DNA of 64,000 bases from Acinetobacter kanungonis. GTDB taxonomy: Bacteria; Pseudomonadota; Gammaproteobacteria; Pseudomonadales; Moraxellaceae. The position numbers and the translations under genes were made by a program. The notes under the pieces are model-generated. The model made no database searches. It saw only the letters and a list, made by a program, of their open reading frames with translations, and had not been told where the DNA came from. The stretch is from assembly GCF_009939195.1 (NCBI RefSeq), contig NZ_JAACKC010000010.1:1-64000 (forward strand), read 5' to 3'. Positions within the stretch are counted from its first letter, which is position 1. Every line of letters starts with the position of its first letter. Shown piece after piece: positions 39,436 to 49,590 of the stretch.

Positions 39436-40719
39436 ATGTCGAACATATCCACTGTGGGCCTGCTAAAACAACAAGATTTTCCAGACAGTTTTAAGTTTTA
39501 TTTCAAATTACAAAAAAACAAAAACAGCGTAGAAGAAATAAGTGTTTTAAAAGATCTGGTTCGCCCACGGTTAAAAATTGCAATCGTTACAGAAACATGG
39601 CCTCCGGAAGTGAATGGGGTCGCTTTGTCTCTAATGCAGCTGTGCAAAGGCTTGCAAAAACAGGGGCATAAAATCCTGCTGATTCGTCCAAGTCAGACAC
39701 AATCCTGTGCGGACTTTATGCCGAATAAAGAATGTTTGGTCGCAGCGCAAAGTATTCCGAAATATCCGACGCTACAATTTGGTTGGCCGCAGTTTTTGAA
39801 AGTTGCTAGTGCCCTAGACGAGTTTATGCCCAATGTGGTGCATGTGGTGACTGAAGGGCCATTAGGCTTAACCGCATTACATGCCGCCAAAAGTCGAGAT
39901 ATTCCAGTCTCTAGTGGATTTCACTCTCCTTTTCAGGATTTCAGCCGCTTCTTCGATTTGGCATTTCTGGTGAAACCTATACAGCACTATTTGCGTTGGT
40001 TTCATAACAATACTCAACTGACTTGTGTTCCGAGTAAAGATACCGAGAAAGCACTCACGCAATTTGGTATCAAATGCCCGTTGGTTGTCGTTGGGCGAGG
40101 GGTGGATACCCAACAATTTTCTCCGCTCTTCCGTTCTGAAACATATCGGTGCACTTGGGGAGCGGATGGCAATACCACGGTCATGCTTTATGTGGGTCGA
40201 TTATCACCAGAAAAAGAAATTGATGTGCTGATTCGTAACTTCATATGTATGCAACAACAAGATGAAAAACAGTACAAATTGGTGATCACGGGCGATGGAC
40301 CTGACCGCCAGCGACTGGAAGCATTGGGGTTGGCACATGGTGTGATTTTTACCGGCAGCTTAACTGGTAAGAATCTTGCAAGTGTATATGCAAGTGCCGA
40401 TGTGTTTGTATTCGCTAGCCAAGTCGAAACCTTTGGTAACGTTGTTTTGGAGGCGATGGCTAGTGGTTTGCCCGTGGTGGCTTATAATTATGCATGTGCG
40501 CATGCTCACATCGAGCATGGCAATACAGGATGGTTAAGCACGCTGGGTGATGTAAATAGTTTTTCATCGCAAATGCAGCGGTTACCCTGTCCAAACATAC
40601 TCAACAGCATGGGACAGCGTGCTCGAATCAAAGTGATGGAAATGGGTTGGCACCTACCTGTCATGCAATTGGAGCAGGCTTTATATCAAGTGGCAAAGGA
40701 AACCCGAATGATAGCGTAA
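39436..40719 (+). CDS. GT4-family glycosyltransferase (MgtA/PimB-like), probably glycolipid-forming
   Basis: 427 residues, GT-B fold. After a ~48-residue N-terminal extension, the N-domain begins IAIVTETWPPEVNGVALS (~50-67), the pattern of lipid-acting mannosyl/glycosyltransferases of the MgtA/PimB type. The C-domain has MLYVGRLSPEKEID (~252) and the donor-binding E-x7-E in VETFGNVVLEAMASGLPVV (~333-350). It is preceded by a Pho-box-like site and followed 28 bp later by a PAP2 phosphatase. The donor sugar and acceptor are unknown; diacylglycerol is a reasonable guess from context. Confidence 0.85.
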   Translation: MSNISTVGLLKQQDFPDSFKFYFKLQKNKNSVEEISVLKDLVRPRLKIAIVTETWPPEVNGVALSLMQLCKGLQKQGHKILLIRPSQTQSCADFMPNKECLVAAQSIPKYPTLQFGWPQFLKVASALDEFMPNVVHVVTEGPLGLTALHAAKSRDIPVSSGFHSPFQDFSRFFDLAFLVKPIQHYLRWFHNNTQLTCVPSKDTEKALTQFGIKCPLVVVGRGVDTQQFSPLFRSETYRCTWGADGNTTVMLYVGRLSPEKEIDVLIRNFICMQQQDEKQYKLVITGDGPDRQRLEALGLAHGVIFTGSLTGKNLASVYASADVFVFASQVETFGNVVLEAMASGLPVVAYNYACAHAHIEHGNTGWLSTLGDVNSFSSQMQRLPCPNILNSMGQRARIKVMEMGWHLPVMQLEQALYQVAKETRMIA

Positions 40720-40747
40720 GCAAAACAAAAGCTTGAGGAGAGAAATT

Positions 40748-41299
40748 ATGAATTTTAAGAATGCAAAAATAAAAATGCTCGATCTCGACTTAAAAGGCTG
40801 TTTGTATCTGAACCATTTTTCCCATTCAGAGCGAGTGGCACATTTTTTTAAATTGATTAGCCGATTAGGTGATGGTGTTTTCTGGTACATCATGTTGATG
40901 AGCTTGTGGATTTTGCAGGGTTTATCTTATAGTGTGCAAATGTTGTATCTGATTGTCGGTTCTTTACTGGGCACAGTCATTTATAAAATTCTAAAAACCA
41001 AGACGGTGCGTCCACGGCCTTATCAAGTTCATCAAGTGATTCGTTTGTGTGAACGCCCTTTAGATCATTTTAGCTTTCCGTCAGGACATACCTTACATGC
41101 AGTGATGGGCAGTGTGGTGATTGGTTCGGTTCAGCCAATTTTATTGGTACTGATGTTGCCGTTCACCGTGTTGGTGGCATTGTCGCGTATGGTATTGGGG
41201 TTGCATTATCCAAGTGATGTCGCAGTTGGTGCCATTATTGGAGCAAGTGTGGCAGCAGTGGTTATTGCTTGTGCACCGATGTTTAGTCTGGTCTTGTAG
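40748..41299 (+). CDS. PAP2-family membrane phosphatase
   Basis: A 183-residue integral membrane phosphatase with the three-part PAP2 signature: KTKTVRPRPYQ (~90), FPSGHTLHAVMG (~113) and SRMVLGLHYPSDVAVG (~153), including the two catalytic His. Five or six membrane helices are expected. Substrates of the family include phosphatidic acid, phosphatidylglycerophosphate and undecaprenyl diphosphate. GAGGAG lies 7 bases before ATG 40748. It is probably co-transcribed with the glycosyltransferase gene. Confidence 0.88.
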   Translation: MNFKNAKIKMLDLDLKGCLYLNHFSHSERVAHFFKLISRLGDGVFWYIMLMSLWILQGLSYSVQMLYLIVGSLLGTVIYKILKTKTVRPRPYQVHQVIRLCERPLDHFSFPSGHTLHAVMGSVVIGSVQPILLVLMLPFTVLVALSRMVLGLHYPSDVAVGAIIGASVAAVVIACAPMFSLVL

Positions 41300-41379
41300 T
41301 TTGAAAGATGCTGAGTGATTTTTCAGACCCGCTAAAATTTGTTAAAGTAGCGCAGTTATAGCATAGATTAGGAACAGTC

Positions 41380-41580
41380 ATGGGGTTACGTTGGACCGAT
41401 ACCATGGATATCGCGATTGAATTATATGAAGCACATCCAGATGTGGACCCGCAATGGATTCGTTTTACCGACCTGCATGCGTGGGTATGTGCTTTGCCTG
41501 ATTTTGCTGATGATCCGAATAAATCTACCGAAGGTTTACTCGAAGCGATTCAAATGGCTTGGATTGACGAAGCCAGCTAA
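41380..41580 (+). CDS. iscX: Fe-S cluster assembly protein IscX
   Basis: A 66-residue IscX (YfhJ) protein with its hallmark acidic face: MGLRWTD at the start, IAIELYEAHPDVDP (~12-25), RFTDLHAWV and LPDFADDP. It binds IscS and modulates sulfur delivery. Here it is separated from any visible isc operon. ATG 41380 follows AGGA by 6 bases. Confidence 0.93.
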   Translation: MGLRWTDTMDIAIELYEAHPDVDPQWIRFTDLHAWVCALPDFADDPNKSTEGLLEAIQMAWIDEAS

Positions 41581-41657
41581 TCCACGCTTTTCCAGCAGCA
41601 CATCGAAAAAATCCAGTTTTTTTACATTTCAAAAGCTGATAATTGCTCATTATTCGG

Positions 41658-41663
41658 TATAAT
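41658..41663 (+). promoter_or_regulatory. -10 element upstream of ndk
   Basis: A perfect TATAAT lies 43 bp before the ndk ATG. No well-spaced -35 is seen. Confidence 0.35.
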
Positions 41664-41705
41664 GCGGCAAAATTTTCACGTCTAATTTGACTTAAGGAGC
41701 CGATA

Positions 41706-42137
41706 ATGGCTATTGAACGTACTTTATCTATCGTTAAACCAGATGCAGTAGCTAAAAACCACATTGGTGACATCTTTGCTCGTTTCGAAAAAGCTGGTCT
41801 TAAAATCGTTGCGACTAAAATGAAACACCTTTCTCAAGCTGAAGCTGAAGGTTTCTACGCAGAACACAAAGAACGTGGTTTCTTTGCTGACTTAGTTGCG
41901 TTCATGACTTCTGGTCCAGTTGTTGTATCTGTTCTTGAAGGTGAAAATGCAGTTCTTGCTCACCGTGAAATCTTAGGTGCTACAAACCCTAAAGAAGCTG
42001 CTCCTGGTACAATCCGTGCTGATTTCGCTGTAAGCATCGACGAAAATGCTGCTCACGGTTCTGACTCAGTTGCATCTGCTGATCGCGAAGTAAACTACTT
42101 CTTCGCTCAAACTGAAGTTTGCCCACGCACTCGTTAA
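41706..42137 (+). CDS. ndk: Nucleoside diphosphate kinase
   Basis: A 143-residue NDK that equalises NTP and dNTP pools by phosphotransfer through a His. [15 protein letters not shown] opens the protein, and the catalytic His is in [15 protein letters not shown] (~118). TAAGGAG lies just upstream. Codon use is that of a highly expressed gene. Confidence 0.96.
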   Translation: MAIERTLSIVKPDAVAKNHIGDIFARFEKAGLKIVATKMKHLSQAEAEGFYAEHKERGFFADLVAFMTSGPVVVSVLEGENAVLAHREILGATNPKEAAPGTIRADFAVSIDENAAHGSDSVASADREVNYFFAQTEVCPRTR

Positions 42138-42150
42138 TCGAGACACTTCA

Positions 42151-42186
42151 AACCAGATAAGTGTTATACTGCTTATCTGGTTTTTT
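42151..42186 (+). terminator. Intrinsic terminator after ndk
   Basis: The 11-bp stem AACCAGATAAG/CTTATCTGGTT has a 10-base loop followed by T residues. Confidence 0.9.
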
Positions 42187-42260
42187 TATTCTCTTGAATT
42201 TTATTTGCTTGAATATTGAGCAATCTCCTTCTATCTTCGACATGGTTTAGGTAATTACAC

Positions 42261-43496
42261 ATGAGTACTGAAGTGGTCGTTTCATCTGCAACTTCTGATG
42301 AATCGCAACAATCTTTGTCCACTCCAACACCGCAATCTGCTGTGAAAAAAGTGAATTTACTGGGCATGTCACGTGCTGAACTGGAACAGTTCTTTGAAGC
42401 CATGGGCGAAAAGAAATTCCGTGCAGGACAGGTGATGAAGTGGATCCATCAATACTTCGTGACAGATTTTGCTGAAATGACCAACATTTCAGGCAAGTTA
42501 CGTGAAAAATTAGAGCGCGTTTGTGAAATTAAAGCGCCAGAAGTGGTACACCGTAACTATTCTAAAGATGGAACCCGTAAGTGGGTATTCCGTGTGGGGG
42601 ATGGTGAAGGTTCATTGGTTGAAACCGTACTGATTCCTGCTGAAGATAAAACGGGTGCGCGTAAAACCTTATGTATTTCTTCGCAAGTGGGATGTGCTTT
42701 GGACTGCTCATTCTGTTCGACAGGCAAACAAGGTTTTCAGCGTGATTTAACGCCCGCAGAAATTATTGGTCAGCTCTGGATGGCAAACTACTCTTATATG
42801 GAAGAGGTGCCAGTGGCAGAGCGTGAGCGTACCGTAACCAACGTCGTGATGATGGGGATGGGCGAGCCATTACTTAACTATGATGCAGTCTTAAGTTCAA
42901 TGCAGTTAATGTTGGATGATTTTGCATATGGTATGTCTAAGCGTCGTGTGACTTTGTCGACTTCAGGTGTGGTACCGAAAATTGACCAATTGGCACAAGA
43001 CATTGATGTGGCATTGGCAATTTCATTGCATGCGCCGAACGACGAATTACGTAATGAATTGGTGCCAATCAATAAGAAATATCCGTTGGATCAGTTGATT
43101 GCAGCGTGTCAGCGTTATTTGGCGAAAGATGGCAATGAAAGTGCGCGTCGTCATGTCACCATCGAATATGTGATGTTGGATGGGGTAAATGATCACCCTG
43201 AACATGCGCAGCAGTTATTAAAATTGTTAAAGAATTTACCAAGTAAAATTAATTTAATTCCATTTAATCCATTTCCGCATGCGCCATACGGGCGCTCAAG
43301 CCGTAACCGGATTATTTCTTTCCAAAAAACTTTGTCTGATGCAGGTTTTGTGTGTACGATTCGTCAGACACGTGGCGATGACATTGATGCTGCATGCGGA
43401 CAATTGGTCGGTCAGGTGGCTGACCGTACACGCCGTGCAGAGCAATGGAAGAAAAAAGTAGCAGCGCAGAATGAGATTTTGCGCTCAAAAGGATAA
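42261..43496 (+). CDS. rlmN: Dual-specificity RNA methyltransferase RlmN
   Basis: A 411-residue radical-SAM enzyme methylating C2 of A2503 in 23S rRNA and A37 in some tRNAs. The cluster-binding C-x3-C-x2-C is in CALDCSFCS (~147). The second catalytic Cys, which is transiently methylated, is in [10 protein letters not shown] near 377. An N-terminal accessory domain ([20 protein letters not shown]) is preceded by a ~30-residue Ser/Thr-rich extension. It is first gene of the run to bamB. Confidence 0.95.
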   Translation: MSTEVVVSSATSDESQQSLSTPTPQSAVKKVNLLGMSRAELEQFFEAMGEKKFRAGQVMKWIHQYFVTDFAEMTNISGKLREKLERVCEIKAPEVVHRNYSKDGTRKWVFRVGDGEGSLVETVLIPAEDKTGARKTLCISSQVGCALDCSFCSTGKQGFQRDLTPAEIIGQLWMANYSYMEEVPVAERERTVTNVVMMGMGEPLLNYDAVLSSMQLMLDDFAYGMSKRRVTLSTSGVVPKIDQLAQDIDVALAISLHAPNDELRNELVPINKKYPLDQLIAACQRYLAKDGNESARRHVTIEYVMLDGVNDHPEHAQQLLKLLKNLPSKINLIPFNPFPHAPYGRSSRNRIISFQKTLSDAGFVCTIRQTRGDDIDAACGQLVGQVADRTRRAEQWKKKVAAQNEILRSKG

Positions 43497-43511
43497 TAAA
43501 GGGGCTGTCAA

Positions 43512-44327
43512 TTGCGTAAACCCACCTACAAATTTGCAAGTATTACAATGTTTTGTCTTTCAATGTCGTTGGTGGGGTGTATTACGACAACCACCTCATC
43601 GGCACCAGGCTTTAAAAAAGATCCTGAGAAAGCAGTAGAAGTTCGTACACAATTGGCAGCAGAATATATCCGTAAGGGTGACTTGGACGCAGCAAAGCGT
43701 GCACTGGATCAGGCATTGGAGATGGAACCACGAGATTCTACCGCCAATATGATGATGGGTGTGTTGTTGCAGCAAGAAGGCAGTCCAGCCAACATGGAAA
43801 AAGCGGAGACACATTTTAAACGTGCCATTTCCGCAGATCCGAAAAATGCGCAAGCTCGTAACAACTATGGTACGTATTTATACGTCGTAGAACGTTATAA
43901 TGAAGCCATTGAACAATTGACAATCGCGGGTTCGACCCTAGGTTATGATCAACGATTCAAAGCATTGGAAAATTTAGGGCGTATTTACTTAAAGTTGGGT
44001 GATACAGCAAATGCTGAAAAATCATTCAAGCAAGCTTTGCAGGTAAATCCGAATTCTTATGTTTCAATGTTAGAGTTGTCGGAAATATTTTATTTAAGAC
44101 AACAAATTCCTGCTGCAACACAGTTATATGAACAGTTTGTTCGACTGGTTGGGCAGAAAAATCAGAGTGCGCGTGCATTGTGGATTGGTATCCGTATTGC
44201 GCGAGCCAATGGCGACAAGATGGGCATGCAAGTGTTGGTGAACCAACTGCGTGCATTGTTCCCAGATAGCCAAGAATACACACGTTATTTGCAATTACAG
44301 TACAGTACTGAGGCCGTATGGAAGTAA
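43512..44327 (+). CDS. pilF: Type IV pilus biogenesis TPR lipoprotein PilF (PilW)
   Basis: A 271-residue pilotin that helps the PilQ secretin reach the outer membrane. The signal peptide ends in the lipobox L-V-G-C (Cys ~23). Tandem TPR motifs run from ~45 to ~250 (for example AEYIRKGDLDAAKRALDQAL and NLGRIYLKLGDTANAEKSF). The TTG start has AAGGGG about 8 bases upstream. The gene sits between rlmN and rodZ, as in Pseudomonas and Acinetobacter, and overlaps rodZ by 10 bp. Confidence 0.93.
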   Translation: MRKPTYKFASITMFCLSMSLVGCITTTTSSAPGFKKDPEKAVEVRTQLAAEYIRKGDLDAAKRALDQALEMEPRDSTANMMMGVLLQQEGSPANMEKAETHFKRAISADPKNAQARNNYGTYLYVVERYNEAIEQLTIAGSTLGYDQRFKALENLGRIYLKLGDTANAEKSFKQALQVNPNSYVSMLELSEIFYLRQQIPAATQLYEQFVRLVGQKNQSARALWIGIRIARANGDKMGMQVLVNQLRALFPDSQEYTRYLQLQYSTEAVWK

Positions 44328-45112
44328 ATCCTAATTCACCGCAATCGAATGGTTCAAGCGTAGTACCTAATGCATTAGGAAATGTCCAGCGTCCTGGAGA
44401 ATACTTACGCCAAAAACGTATTGCCCAAAAGCGTGAATTAAGTGAAGTTGCTGCAGATTTAAAAATTCCTGTAAAAACTTTGACTGCATTAGAGCAAGAT
44501 GAATATAAATCTTTGCCAGAAGCAACCTTTATTAAAGGTTACTATCGTACTTATGCAAAGTATTTGAATGTTGATGCAACATCACTGATCCAGCGTTTCG
44601 ATGAAATCTATGCCAATGATACGGGCATGGTACCTAACCATGCTTTGGACAACTCTCCAATCAAGATTATGGGCAAACTGCCAGGTTCAAAAAGTGAGCG
44701 TAACCGTAAGTGGTTAAAGCGTTCAGTGATTGCAATCGTGGTGCTATTAATTTTGGCTGCAATCGTCGGCACCATTCAAAACTGGACGTCGTCGAGCAGT
44801 TCTTCTGAAGGCAATGCTGCAGATGCAAGCAAATCTGAAGTTGAAGTCCTGTCTGTTGGTGGTGCAACTGCAGTTTCTGGTGATCAACTGGTCTTGAATT
44901 TTAACCGTCCGACCTCAGTTCATATTGTGGATTCGACAGGTAAAGTTTTGGCGACAGGTCGTCAAGCCAGCACCTTAACGTTAAATGGTGAATCACCATT
45001 CCAGATTCGTTTGGATGATGCATCCGCAGTGTCATTAAGCTTGAACAATGAGCAGATTTCATTGTCACCATATACGGTAAATGGGAAAGCAGAATTCCGT
45101 TTATCTCGTTAA
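44318..45112 (+). CDS. rodZ: RodZ-like cell-shape protein
   Basis: 264 residues. An N-terminal cytoplasmic helix-turn-helix (HTH_25; YLRQKRIAQKRELSEVAADL, ~28-47, then FIKGYYRTYAKYL) is followed by one transmembrane helix (~131-150), a Ser/Ala linker and a periplasmic DUF4115 beta domain. It links MreB to the membrane in other bacteria. It overlaps pilF and precedes ispG by about 20 bp. Confidence 0.9.
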   Translation: MEVNPNSPQSNGSSVVPNALGNVQRPGEYLRQKRIAQKRELSEVAADLKIPVKTLTALEQDEYKSLPEATFIKGYYRTYAKYLNVDATSLIQRFDEIYANDTGMVPNHALDNSPIKIMGKLPGSKSERNRKWLKRSVIAIVVLLILAAIVGTIQNWTSSSSSSEGNAADASKSEVEVLSVGGATAVSGDQLVLNFNRPTSVHIVDSTGKVLATGRQASTLTLNGESPFQIRLDDASAVSLSLNNEQISLSPYTVNGKAEFRLSR

Positions 45113-45132
45113 TGGTGCCAGAGTAAATAATC

Positions 45133-46248
45133 ATGATAGTAAACCCGATTAAACGCCGTCCGACCCGCAAAATTCGTGTGGGTTCTGTGTATGTTGGTGG
45201 CGATGCTCCAATCAGTATTCAGAGTATGACCAATACTGAAACCTGTGATGTTGATGCGACTGTTGCGCAGATTCAGCGTTGTGCAGATGCTGGTGCTGAC
45301 ATTATGCGTGTTTCTGTACCGTCGATGGAAGCTGCGGAAGCCTTTGGTGAAATCCGTAAGCGCGTACAAGTGCCTTTGGTCGCGGATATTCACTTCGATT
45401 ATAAAATCGCATTGAAAGTGGCAGACATGGGCGCGGATTGTTTACGGATCAATCCAGGCAATATTGGTTCAGAAGCGAAAATTCGTGAAGTGGTGGCGGC
45501 TGCACGTCATCATGATATTTCCATGCGGATTGGTGTAAACGCGGGTTCATTAGAGAAAGATATTCAAAAAAAATATGGTGAGCCGACAGGTCAAGCCTTG
45601 CTTGAATCGGCAATGCGCCATATTGATATTTTAGACCGTTTGAATTTCCATGAATTCAAAGTTTCGGTCAAAGCATCGAATGTGTTTTTGACTATGGATG
45701 CCTATCGTTTGCTGTCTCAGCAAATTGATAACCCTCTGCATTTGGGGGTAACTGAAGCGGGAATTTACCGTACGGGTTCGGTTAAATCTGCGATTGCTTT
45801 GGGTGGTCTGTTGATGGAAGGCATAGGTGATACCATGCGTATTTCCTTGGCAGCAGAACCTGAAGAAGAAGTCAAAATCGGTTTTGATATTTTAAAATCA
45901 TTAGGCTTACGTTCTAATGGCATTAACTTTATTGCTTGTCCGAGTTGTTCGCGTCAAGAATTTAATGTCATTAAAGTCATGCAAGACCTCGAGGAGCGTT
46001 TGGAAGACATTCGTACCCCAATGGATGTATCCGTTATTGGGTGTAAAGTGAATGGTCCAGGTGAAGCCAAAGAGGCGGATATTGGCGTGGTGGGGGCAAG
46101 TCCACGTTCACTTGTGTATCGTAATGGTGAAAAAAGCCATTTAATTGATACCAAACAGTTAGTTGATGAAATCGAAACAATGGTTCGTCAACGTGTTCAA
46201 GAGCTTGAAGAAGCTAAATCTAAAGAGATCATTCGTAGTTCATCATGA
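45133..46248 (+). CDS. ispG: 4-hydroxy-3-methylbut-2-enyl-diphosphate synthase IspG
   Basis: A 371-residue [4Fe-4S] enzyme of the MEP isoprenoid pathway that converts MEcPP to HMBPP. The TIM-barrel part has [16 protein letters not shown] (~30-45). The cluster Cys are in [12 protein letters not shown] (~268-271) and [16 protein letters not shown] (~304), with the conserved Glu after the latter. It overlaps hisS by 4 bp. Confidence 0.96.
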   Translation: MIVNPIKRRPTRKIRVGSVYVGGDAPISIQSMTNTETCDVDATVAQIQRCADAGADIMRVSVPSMEAAEAFGEIRKRVQVPLVADIHFDYKIALKVADMGADCLRINPGNIGSEAKIREVVAAARHHDISMRIGVNAGSLEKDIQKKYGEPTGQALLESAMRHIDILDRLNFHEFKVSVKASNVFLTMDAYRLLSQQIDNPLHLGVTEAGIYRTGSVKSAIALGGLLMEGIGDTMRISLAAEPEEEVKIGFDILKSLGLRSNGINFIACPSCSRQEFNVIKVMQDLEERLEDIRTPMDVSVIGCKVNGPGEAKEADIGVVGASPRSLVYRNGEKSHLIDTKQLVDEIETMVRQRVQELEEAKSKEIIRSSS

Positions 46249-47540
46249 GTTCAATCGTCGCAATCAAAGGTTTTAATGACATCCTTCCAACGCAAACACC
46301 AGCTTGGAGACGTCTAGAGCAACATTTAGCATCGTTAATGGATGCCTATGGCTATCAACAAATCCGTTTGCCGATGGTTGAACAAACGGGTTTGTTTAAA
46401 CGTGCTATTGGTGATGCTACTGATATTGTTGAAAAAGAAATGTATACCTTTTTTGACAAAGGCAATCCACCAGAGTCGTTGACCCTGCGTCCAGAAGGCA
46501 CAGCGGGCTGTGTCCGTGCCATGTTGGAGCATAACTTACTCCGTGGTGCGACACCGCGTGTATGGTATATCGGACCGATGTTCCGTTATGAAAAGCCGCA
46601 AAAAGGACGTTATCGCCAATTCCACCAATTTGGTGTGGAAACCTTTGGTGTAGCGACGCCTGATATTGATGCTGAATTGATTCTCATGACTGCGCGTCTA
46701 TGGAAACGCATGGGTGTCGCAGATAAAGTTCGTTTAGAACTGAATACTTTGGGTGAAACCGATGAGCGTGCAGAATACCGTGCGGCATTGGTTGAATTTT
46801 TAACTGCGCACAAAGATGAATTGGATGAAGATTCACAGCGCCGTTTAACCACCAATCCACTACGTATTCTAGATTCTAAAGATGCTCGTACTCAGCAAAT
46901 TTTAGAAAATGCACCAAAACTGCATGACTTCATGAAAGAAGACACCATGCAGCATTTTGCGCAGTTACAACAATATTTGAGCGATGCTGGCGTTGAATTT
47001 GTGATTAATCAGAAACTGGTTCGTGGTTTGGATTATTACAACAAAACCGTATTTGAATGGACCACGACACATTTGGGTTCACAAGGCACGGTATGTGCTG
47101 GTGGTCGTTATGACGGTCTGGTGGGACAGTTGAAAGGTAAAGCAGATCAGTCTGTGCCAGCCGTTGGTTTTGCCATGGGAATGGAGCGTTTATTGCTGCT
47201 TCTAGAACAAGTGGAAGAAGCATCGCCAGTGCGTGATTGCGAAATCTTCTTGGTGGCAGATCCTGCCTCTCAAGGCAAAGCGTTGGTCTTGGCGGAACAA
47301 TTCCGTAACCAGTTAGAAGCTGCGCAAAGTCCATTACGCTTAAAAGTGGGCTCTCAAGGTTCCATGAAAAGCCAAATGAAAAAGGCGGATCAATCAGGTG
47401 CAATCTATGCCTTGATCTTGGGTGAGCGTGAGTGGGAAGGACAGCAGCTTGCTGTTAAAGCATTGGCTACTGCAGAGCAGTCTGAAGTCGCGATTGCCGA
47501 TGTGGTACCATTCTTCATCGAAAAATTTTCTTCAAAATAA
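46245..47540 (+). CDS. hisS: Histidyl-tRNA synthetase
   Basis: A 431-residue class II synthetase. Motif 2 is in [21 protein letters not shown] (~110-130, core FRYE and RQFHQ), the histidine-A motif is [15 protein letters not shown] (~262-276), and motif 3 is near [13 protein letters not shown] (~308). A C-terminal anticodon-binding domain follows. The ATG overlaps the ispG stop. Confidence 0.96.
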   Translation: MSSIVAIKGFNDILPTQTPAWRRLEQHLASLMDAYGYQQIRLPMVEQTGLFKRAIGDATDIVEKEMYTFFDKGNPPESLTLRPEGTAGCVRAMLEHNLLRGATPRVWYIGPMFRYEKPQKGRYRQFHQFGVETFGVATPDIDAELILMTARLWKRMGVADKVRLELNTLGETDERAEYRAALVEFLTAHKDELDEDSQRRLTTNPLRILDSKDARTQQILENAPKLHDFMKEDTMQHFAQLQQYLSDAGVEFVINQKLVRGLDYYNKTVFEWTTTHLGSQGTVCAGGRYDGLVGQLKGKADQSVPAVGFAMGMERLLLLLEQVEEASPVRDCEIFLVADPASQGKALVLAEQFRNQLEAAQSPLRLKVGSQGSMKSQMKKADQSGAIYALILGEREWEGQQLAVKALATAEQSEVAIADVVPFFIEKFSSK

Positions 47541-47573
47541 GAGTCAAATAACATTCAGGAAAAGGGTAGTCTG

Positions 47574-48278
47574 ATGAGCGCATCATTGAGTGAAGAAGAA
47601 CAACTTGAGAGTTTAAAATCGTTCACTAAAAAATATGGTTCAGCCATGATTAGTGGGATTTTGATTGCGTTGATTGCCTTTTTCGGTTGGGAATATTGGC
47701 AAAAGAAAAACCTTGCAGAATCACAAATGCAAACGGCAAAAGTCCAGCAATTGATGGATGATGCCCGCAGTGTGCAAGGTAATCCAAATGCTATAACTGA
47801 TTTGACTGAAGCTGCGGATAAAATTGTTAAAGATAATCCAGATTCAGCGCAGGCGATTCAGACCCAATTTGTCATGGCGAAATTGGCATATGACAATGGC
47901 GATTATGCAGCTGCTGAAAAAGCCTTGAAAAAGGTGGAAAACTCTAAAGTCAAAGACGAAGGTTTAACACAAGTTGTTAAGCTGCGTTTGGCTTATGCAC
48001 AGTTGGCGCAGAATAAATTTGACGATGCACTCAAAACATTAGCGCTTGTGACTGATCCAGCATTTAAAGCAACGGCAGATGAAGTCCGCGGTGATGTCTA
48101 TGTGGCGAAGAATGATGTAGAAAATGCGAAGAAAGCTTATCAAAGTGCATGGGATGCATTGGTTGAGCGTAAACAAGAGCGTCAAATTTTACAAATTAAA
48201 CTCGAAAGTGTTGGCGTTTTAGTGGATGATCCTGAAATCGAACGCCCAATTTTAGAAACACAAGTGGATGAGTCTTAA
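47574..48278 (+). CDS. yfgM: YfgM: membrane-anchored TPR protein of the Sec translocon
   Basis: 234 residues. A short acidic cytoplasmic N-terminus (SEEEQLESLKSFTKKYGS) is followed by one transmembrane helix (~24-43) and a periplasmic TPR_21 domain. In E. coli YfgM is an ancillary SecYEG/PpiD partner. It stands between hisS and bamB, as in enterics, and its TAA shares a base with the bamB ATG. Confidence 0.93.
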   Translation: MSASLSEEEQLESLKSFTKKYGSAMISGILIALIAFFGWEYWQKKNLAESQMQTAKVQQLMDDARSVQGNPNAITDLTEAADKIVKDNPDSAQAIQTQFVMAKLAYDNGDYAAAEKALKKVENSKVKDEGLTQVVKLRLAYAQLAQNKFDDALKTLALVTDPAFKATADEVRGDVYVAKNDVENAKKAYQSAWDALVERKQERQILQIKLESVGVLVDDPEIERPILETQVDES

Positions 48279-49426
48279 TGGATAGAAAATATAAAATACC
48301 GTTTGCACTAACAATTTTGACGCTTGCTTTAGTAGGTTGCTCAAGTAACAAAATTAAAGTTGAAGATGCAAAACCAAGTCCATTACCAAAACTCGAACAA
48401 TCGAAAAGTCTGGCAACGGTCTTTTCACAAAGTGTTTCATCGACTTCAGAAGCCGATCCACTGCGTTTACAACTTGATATCGATAATGGCGTGATCTTTA
48501 TTGCAGATCCTAAAGGTGAAGTGACTGCGTACCGTGGCAAAGACAAGGTTTGGAGTAAAAAAATCTCGAAACAAGGTCTGAGTTCAGGTGTAGAAGCCAA
48601 AGATGGCATGGTGATTGTTGGAAATCACAAAGGTCAATTGTTTGCACTGGATGAAGCGACAGGTGAACAAAAGTGGACGGCACAATTAACCGGTGCAATT
48701 TTAGCGCCTTCATTGGTGCAGTCTGGTCGTGTGGTGACTGTGAGCAATGATGGCACGGTCTATGCGCATGATTTGGAGTCTGGACAGCAAGTCTGGAGTT
48801 ATGACTTGCCGAATGTACAATTCAGTTTGCGTGGCACATCAACCCCAGTTGCTTTAGATAGCCGTACGGTATTGGTGTCTTCAGCCAATGCTTATGTGTA
48901 TGCCTTAGATGTTTTAAGTGGCGTGCCTCGCATGCAGCGCCGTGTTGCAGTGAGTGATGGTCGTTCGGATATCCAACGCTTAAATGATGTAGATGGTGAT
49001 CCAGTGGTCGCGGGTCAGCTTTTAGTGACCACCAGCTTCCAAGGGCAAGTGACTGCGACTGATTTGGCTTCACAACAAGTGATTTGGAGTGAAGATGCCA
49101 GCAGTACCAAGCGTCCTGAAGTGGCAGACAATAAAGTTTTTGTCGCGCAAGCAGATGGCAAAATCACGGCTTATGATTTGGCGACAGGTCAGCAGCTTTG
49201 GCAAAATGAACAGCTTTTAAACCGTGAACTGAGTAACCCAGTACTTTTCGGTCAAGACTTAGTGGTCGGGGATTTGGACGGTGTTTTACACCTGATTGAT
49301 CCGAATTCAGGTCAGTTGATTGGACGTGCCAAAACCAGTGGTGCAGTGCGTACATTACGTGTGATTGACGGTCAACTCACGGTGGCGACACGTAAGGGTA
49401 CATTTAGCGTTTGGCAGAACCGTTAA
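48278..49426 (+). CDS. bamB: Outer-membrane protein assembly factor BamB
   Basis: A 382-residue lipoprotein with the lipobox L-V-G-C (Cys ~21) and an eight-bladed PQQ-type beta-propeller. Repeated blades end in patterns such as GQQVWSYDL, GEQKWTAQL and GQQLWQNEQ. It scaffolds BamA in the outer-membrane beta-barrel assembly machine. It is last of the rlmN-bamB run; a terminator-like hairpin follows before der. Confidence 0.95.
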   Translation: MDRKYKIPFALTILTLALVGCSSNKIKVEDAKPSPLPKLEQSKSLATVFSQSVSSTSEADPLRLQLDIDNGVIFIADPKGEVTAYRGKDKVWSKKISKQGLSSGVEAKDGMVIVGNHKGQLFALDEATGEQKWTAQLTGAILAPSLVQSGRVVTVSNDGTVYAHDLESGQQVWSYDLPNVQFSLRGTSTPVALDSRTVLVSSANAYVYALDVLSGVPRMQRRVAVSDGRSDIQRLNDVDGDPVVAGQLLVTTSFQGQVTATDLASQQVIWSEDASSTKRPEVADNKVFVAQADGKITAYDLATGQQLWQNEQLLNRELSNPVLFGQDLVVGDLDGVLHLIDPNSGQLIGRAKTSGAVRTLRVIDGQLTVATRKGTFSVWQNR

Positions 49427-49471
49427 TTTTTGTCTGCCTTATGTTAAACTAAGCCAAATCCGTATTTTTTT

Positions 49472-49516
49472 AAACACGGGGTATTTGAGAAATTTCAATG
49501 CCCCGTGTTTTATTTA
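49472..49516 (+). terminator. Intrinsic terminator after bamB
   Basis: The 10-bp stem AAACACGGGG/CCCCGTGTTT (49472-49481/49501-49510) has a 19-base loop and a T-rich tail. Confidence 0.75.
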
Positions 49517-49590
49517 GCATTTTTTAAATTCTTCCATTTTTCTGATGTTCAGACCAGTCCTACTGGCTGATCTTGAATAAAGGTTAAACT

